A stretch of DNA of 35,427 nt, taken from contig QKEJ01000198.1 in NCBI GenBank assembly GCA_003252375.1, forward strand, positions 1-35,427, read 5' to 3'. Each line of letters starts with the position of its first letter. Positions within the stretch are counted from its first letter, which is position 1. This document shows positions 31,769-35,427 of this stretch, piece by piece. The position numbers and the translations under genes are program-made. The stretch comes from Halodesulfovibrio sp. Lineage in GTDB: Bacteria; Desulfobacterota; Desulfovibrionia; Desulfovibrionales; Desulfovibrionaceae. The notes beneath the pieces were generated by a model, which ran no database searches, was not told where the DNA came from, and saw only the letters and a list, made by a program, of their open reading frames with translations.

Positions 31769-34252
31769 ATGCCGAACGCCCACCAGGCTCCCGCCATAGA
31801 CTTTGACGCCATTACCGAACTCTTCCGTACTGCGCATGCGGAAGGCCGCTCCTTCCTCTACGAATACGAAGTCTACACGCTGCTGGCGCGTTCCGGGGCG
31901 GAAACCCCGCCGCGCGCCAACCTCATCCCCAAGGGGGCACGCCCTTCGGATACGGAGCTCCTGGCCATTCCGGGCGACAAGTCGGTCCTGAAAATCGTCT
32001 CTCCCACCATCATCCACAAGACCGAAGTGGGCGGCGTGCGCATCGTGGAGCGCGAACCGGACCGGATACGATCGGCATGGCGCAGGATGCTCTACGAGGT
32101 GCCGGAAAACTACACGGCGTGGCTGGAACGGAACCCGGATGCGGCTCCGCCCGCCTATCGCGGGCTGACGGGCGAGGTACTGACCGACGCCATACGGCGC
32201 GACCTGAAAGGGGTGCTGCAGGTGCAGTTCATGCCGCCGGATTCCAGCGCCTTCGGCAACGAGCTGATCGTGGGCATACGGCGGACGCGGGAATTCGGCA
32301 TGATCCTCAGCGCCGGACTGGGCGGAACCGACACCGAGCTGTATGCCGAACGCTTCCGCAAGGGGCAGGCCATCGTGGCGGCCTCCACGGCCCTGACCGA
32401 TGCCGAAGCCTTTTTCGCCCTGTTCCGCCAGACCATCTCCTACCGGAAGCTGGCAGGGCTGACCCGGGGACAGCGTCGCATCGTGACCGACGAACAGCTC
32501 ATCGAGTGCTTTGATTCGTTCATCCGCATGGCCAACCACTACTCGCCGGCCAATCCCGATGCCCCCTTCATCATCGAGGAACTGGAAATCAACCCCTTCG
32601 CCTTCACCGACTTCCTCATGGTGCCCCTGGATGGCATGTGCCGGTTCTCCCCGCCGGATGCACGAGCCGTGCCCCGCCCCATCGAACGCATCCGCCCCCT
32701 GCTACATCCCCGCAGCATCGGCATCATAGGGGTTTCCGCCTCCCGCGAAAATTTCGGGCGCACCATCCTGCGCAACATCCTGGCCGAGGGTTTCGCCCCG
32801 GAGAACATCGTGATCATCCGCGAGGGCGAGTCCGCCATTGACGGCGTCACCTGCGTCCCGTCGCTGGATGCGCTGCCCGCGCACATGAACGGATGCGTGG
32901 ATCTCTTTGTGGTGGCCGTAGGCGCCGGGCAGGTGCCGGAACTTGCCGAGCAGATCATTGACCGGGGGGCGGCGCAGAGTGTCATGCTCATTCCCGGCGG
33001 CCTGGGCGAAACCGAGGACAGCAGGGACCGGGCTGACAGGCTCATCGCACGCATCCGCGACGCCCACGCCTCGAACCACGGCGGCCCCGTCTTTCTGGGA
33101 GCCAACTGCATGGGTGTGGTCTCCCGCCCCGGCCAATACGACACATGGTTCATTCCCGAGGAAAAACTCCCCAAGGACAGAACCGCCAGCTACCGCCGGG
33201 CCGCCCTTGTCAGCCAGAGCGGCGCATTCATGCTGCACCGCATCAGCCAGTGCCCGGAACTGCGCCCGGCATACATGATCTCCATGGGCAACCAGACGGA
33301 CCTGACCCTTGGGGACATGCTGCACCACTTCAGCCGCAGCGATGATGTGGATGTGATTGCCGTCTATGCCGAAGGTTTCAACGACCTGGACGGGCTGGAA
33401 TTCTGCCGGGCTGTCCGGCAGGCCGTCCTGTCCGGCAAGGAAGTGCTCTTCTACAAGGCTGGGCGGACGCCCGAAGGCAAATCGGCCACCAGCGGGCATA
33501 CGGCCTCGCTCGCCGGCGACTACATGGTCTGTGACAGCTGTCTGCGCCAGGCAGGCGCCATCGTGGCCCGCACGTTCACCCAGTTTCAGGATCTCTTCCT
33601 GCTGGCCGAGACCATGCACGGCAAGCCCGTGCGGGGGAACCGCCTTGCCGCCGTCAGCGGTGCGGGCTTCGAAGCCGTGGGCATGGCCGACTCCATTCAC
33701 TCGGACGACTATGCCATGCGCCTGGCCCCGTTCTCTGCCGCCACCCAAAGCACCCTGCAGGGCATCCTCCGGGAAAAGCGGCTTGATGCGCTGGTCGGCA
33801 TTGCCAATCCCATGGACATCAACCCGGCCGCGGATGACGAGACCCATGCCCGCGTGACGGAAGCACTGGCGCAGGATCCCAACGTGGACGCCGTGATCGT
33901 TGGTCTGGATCCGCTCTCGCCCGTCATGCATACGCTGGAGCATGCGGACAGCGCATCCTTTGACCTGCATGCGCCCGGAGGCATTGTCGCCCGCCTGCGC
34001 GACCTTGCCCTGCGCACGGAAAAACCGCTCATCTGCGTTGCGGACGGCGGAACACTCTACGCTCCGCTGCGCAAGGCACTGCTGGACGCGGAGCTCCCCG
34101 TCTTTCCCGTATGTGACCGGGCCGTGGATGCGCTGGCCCAATACGTCCAGGCGCGCCTGCACATGGCCAACATCCGCAGCCAGCAGGCTGCACCGGATGA
34201 AACCCCGTGCGTGCGCGACACGGGAAACATGGAGTGCGTCATACCGTCCTAG
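31769..34252 (+). CDS. ADP-forming acyl-CoA synthetase family protein (ATP-grasp first, then CoA ligase)
   Basis: This 827-residue cytoplasmic enzyme belongs to the NDP-forming acyl-CoA synthetase superfamily. An ATP-grasp domain spans about 15-290, with 'VLKIVSPTIIHKTEVGGVRI' in pieces and 'ELEINPFAF'. A CoA-binding Rossmann domain spans about 305-440 ('LLHPRSIGIIGVSASRENFGRTIL'). A succinyl-CoA ligase-like part follows, with the phospho-His motif 'TSGHTASLAG' (His577). The order ATP-grasp then CoA-binding is the reverse of the common alpha-beta order. The reaction is acyl-CoA + ADP + Pi to acid + CoA + ATP or the reverse; the acyl substrate is unknown. It follows an IclR gene by 8 bases. 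Its last 14 bases overlap the 3' end of the DUF1127 gene on the other strand. Confidence 0.9.
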   Translation: MPNAHQAPAIDFDAITELFRTAHAEGRSFLYEYEVYTLLARSGAETPPRANLIPKGARPSDTELLAIPGDKSVLKIVSPTIIHKTEVGGVRIVEREPDRIRSAWRRMLYEVPENYTAWLERNPDAAPPAYRGLTGEVLTDAIRRDLKGVLQVQFMPPDSSAFGNELIVGIRRTREFGMILSAGLGGTDTELYAERFRKGQAIVAASTALTDAEAFFALFRQTISYRKLAGLTRGQRRIVTDEQLIECFDSFIRMANHYSPANPDAPFIIEELEINPFAFTDFLMVPLDGMCRFSPPDARAVPRPIERIRPLLHPRSIGIIGVSASRENFGRTILRNILAEGFAPENIVIIREGESAIDGVTCVPSLDALPAHMNGCVDLFVVAVGAGQVPELAEQIIDRGAAQSVMLIPGGLGETEDSRDRADRLIARIRDAHASNHGGPVFLGANCMGVVSRPGQYDTWFIPEEKLPKDRTASYRRAALVSQSGAFMLHRISQCPELRPAYMISMGNQTDLTLGDMLHHFSRSDDVDVIAVYAEGFNDLDGLEFCRAVRQAVLSGKEVLFYKAGRTPEGKSATSGHTASLAGDYMVCDSCLRQAGAIVARTFTQFQDLFLLAETMHGKPVRGNRLAAVSGAGFEAVGMADSIHSDDYAMRLAPFSAATQSTLQGILREKRLDALVGIANPMDINPAADDETHARVTEALAQDPNVDAVIVGLDPLSPVMHTLEHADSASFDLHAPGGIVARLRDLALRTEKPLICVADGGTLYAPLRKALLDAELPVFPVCDRAVDALAQYVQARLHMANIRSQQAAPDETPCVRDTGNMECVIPS

Positions 34253-34535
34253 CCGAGGGCCGCCCGGAGCAGCAGCCACTTGCAACTGTCGTTCGGCGCA
34301 CCGCCTGCGGAGCTCCGCATTCCTCTCCGGTGATCTGCCCGTCAGAGTTCCTTTCAGCGTCCCGGTGCACCCTGAGAAGTGCCGCACGCGAAAGGCCTAT
34401 GTCACGCAGCGTGTGCGCATCCAGCGCCAGCAGATCATGCAGGGCCGCCCTCTGCTCCCGGGCAATGCGTCGCCTCCGGACGATGGCGCATCCCCACTGC
34501 CATATTCTGGTCATGAGTTCATGGATACCGTTCAT
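34239..34535 (-). CDS. DUF1127 domain protein
   Basis: This 98-residue protein carries a DUF1127 (YjiS-like) motif at 21-55: an Arg-rich start 'RRRRIAREQRAAL' and the hallmark 'LRDIGLSRAAL'. Small DUF1127 proteins are widespread, and some affect RNA turnover or metabolism in alphaproteobacteria; the role here is unknown. The tail after residue 57 is longer than usual and of low similarity to the family. The ATG ending at 34535 has a strong AAGGAGG 5 bases upstream; the GTG at 34541 lies inside that site and is rejected. It is divergent from the LysR gene. Confidence 0.82.
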   Translation of the reverse strand: MNGIHELMTRIWQWGCAIVRRRRIAREQRAALHDLLALDAHTLRDIGLSRAALLRVHRDAERNSDGQITGEECGAPQAVRRTTVASGCCSGRPSARTV

Positions 34536-34578
34536 GGGCACCTCCTTTTCAGTTACAGTAAGGATGTGCCCGTTTCCT

Positions 34579-34615
34579 TGATCAGTAAAACGAATTGATC
34601 TAATGATGATCAGTA
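34579..34615. promoter_or_regulatory. Repeated TGATCAGTA sites between DUF1127 and LysR genes
   Basis: TGATCAGTA occurs at 34579-34587 and 34607-34615, with a partial TGATC at 34596-34600. The sites lie in the divergent gap upstream of the LysR start. LysR regulators usually bind such a gap to control themselves and the divergent gene, so these repeats are candidate binding sites (inference). Confidence 0.5.
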
Positions 34616-34627
34616 GAGGTGCTTATC

Positions 34628-35427
34628 ATGGATATCGGAACAGACCTGCTCCGCTCCTTTGTGGCCGTTGCGGAAACACGCAACTTCACCCGGGCCAGTG
34701 AGGCGGTGCACAGAACGCAATCGGCCGTGAGTCAGCAGATCAAACGGCTGGAAACCGAACTCGGCGTACAGCTCTTTGACCGCACCGGGCGCACCGTCAC
34801 CCTGACCAGCGTGGGAGAATCCTTCCTGCCCAACGCCCGTCGGGTGCTGAAAGCCCACGACGAGGCCATTGCCACCATCACCACGCCGGACATGACCGGG
34901 CTGGTTCGCGTGGGCACAACGGACGAGCTGGCCATGTGCTACCTGCCCGACATTCTGAAGCACTTTGCCGTGCACTATCCCGCCATGCAGGTGGAGGTAT
35001 GGACGGAGTCCGGACCGAACCTGATGAGCAAGCTGGCCAAGGGCGAGCTGGACTTCTACCTCAACACGTCCACCATGGTGCATCCGGGCACGGAGGTCGT
35101 GGCCTACACCCCGCTGCTCTGGGTCTCTTCCGCCCTGCACTGCGCCCATGAGGAAGCAGTCGTTCCGCTGGCCGTCTATTCCCAGAGTTGCTCCTACCGC
35201 CATCACGCCACGGAGGCCCTGAGCAGGGCAGGCCGTTCCTACCGCATCGCTTACAGCAGCCCGGCCCTTTCCGGCCTGCATGCCGCCCTTGCGGCGGGTA
35301 CGGCGGTTTCCATACTGGTGGCGGCATCCCTGCCCCCCAACCCGCTGATCCTGGGTCCGGAAGACGGGTTTCCCCCGCTGCCCATGGCCAACGTCTACAT
35401 CGCCAAGGCGGAAACGCTGAGCCGCGG
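34628..35427 (+). CDS. LysR family transcriptional regulator, 5' part
   Basis: The frame is open to the window end, giving 266 residues without a stop. The N-terminal winged helix-turn-helix reads 'LLRSFVAVAETRNFTRASEAVHRTQSAVSQQIKRLETELGVQLFDR' in pieces, the standard LysR opening. A periplasmic-binding-like effector domain starts near residue 88 ('GLVRVGTTDELAMCYLPDIL'). AGAGGTG lies before ATG 34628. The effector is unknown. It is divergent from the DUF1127 gene, the likely target besides itself. Confidence 0.94.
   Translation, partial: MDIGTDLLRSFVAVAETRNFTRASEAVHRTQSAVSQQIKRLETELGVQLFDRTGRTVTLTSVGESFLPNARRVLKAHDEAIATITTPDMTGLVRVGTTDELAMCYLPDILKHFAVHYPAMQVEVWTESGPNLMSKLAKGELDFYLNTSTMVHPGTEVVAYTPLLWVSSALHCAHEEAVVPLAVYSQSCSYRHHATEALSRAGRSYRIAYSSPALSGLHAALAAGTAVSILVAASLPPNPLILGPEDGFPPLPMANVYIAKAETLSR

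Overview
The window is a GC-rich, gene-dense stretch of bacterial chromosome. It probably comes from a sulfate-reducing deltaproteobacterium of the Desulfovibrio group. This is an inference from several things together: a DUF39-type homocysteine biosynthesis protein, a LarE-like sulfurtransferase, NtrY/NtrX-type and other sigma54 regulators, a Cds6-type L,D-transpeptidase, a MEMO protein, and the overall codon style. I see no rRNA, tRNA, CRISPR array, insertion sequence or prophage gene.

Bases 1-4660 hold a branched-chain amino acid (LIV-type) ABC importer: the 3' end of livK, then livH, livM, livG and livF. There is a hairpin between livK and livH and a strong terminator after livF. Bases 4768-12185 hold a signalling run: a DUF4390 exported protein, an NtrY-like histidine kinase, a TIGR01777 epimerase, a REC-PAS-HD-GYP c-di-GMP phosphodiesterase, an NtrX-like sigma54 response regulator and gpmA. 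The kinase is interrupted by an exact 23-bp tandem duplication, which splits it into a sensor half and a catalytic half whose stop and start codons overlap (ATGA). Bases 12327-14806 hold a voltage-gated K+ channel with a C-terminal zinc ribbon, and a TPR protein with a receiver-like domain in which Glu replaces the phospho-acceptor Asp.

Bases 14835-21588 hold sulfur and nucleotide metabolism and envelope genes. A promoter flanked by an inverted repeat precedes a DUF39 homocysteine biosynthesis gene that overlaps a LarE-like PP-loop gene. A 36-residue basic protein, an FmdB zinc ribbon protein, purB and pyrE follow, and then an L,D-transpeptidase with two NTF2-like domains, directly abutting a membrane-anchored coiled-coil protein.

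Bases 21559-29323 lie mainly on the minus strand. In transcription order they hold an orphan FlgC-like rod protein, a terminator, a sigma54 activator without a receiver domain, a 1181-residue TPR protein, a MEMO-family protein, a WcbI-like protein and a DUF3574 lipoprotein, closed by a bidirectional terminator. Bases 29342-35427 hold an exported single-Cys MsrB, a periplasmic solute-binding-like protein, an IclR regulator with a 827-residue ADP-forming acyl-CoA synthetase, a DUF1127 protein, and the start of a divergent LysR regulator that runs off the window.

The strongest anomaly is the NtrY duplication. Next are the Glu-for-Asp receiver-TPR protein, the overlapping DUF39/LarE-like pair, and the minus-strand envelope cluster behind a flagellar-type sigma54 activator. 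No computation or database search was run. Family names come from motif recognition, and promoter and operator calls are by eye.
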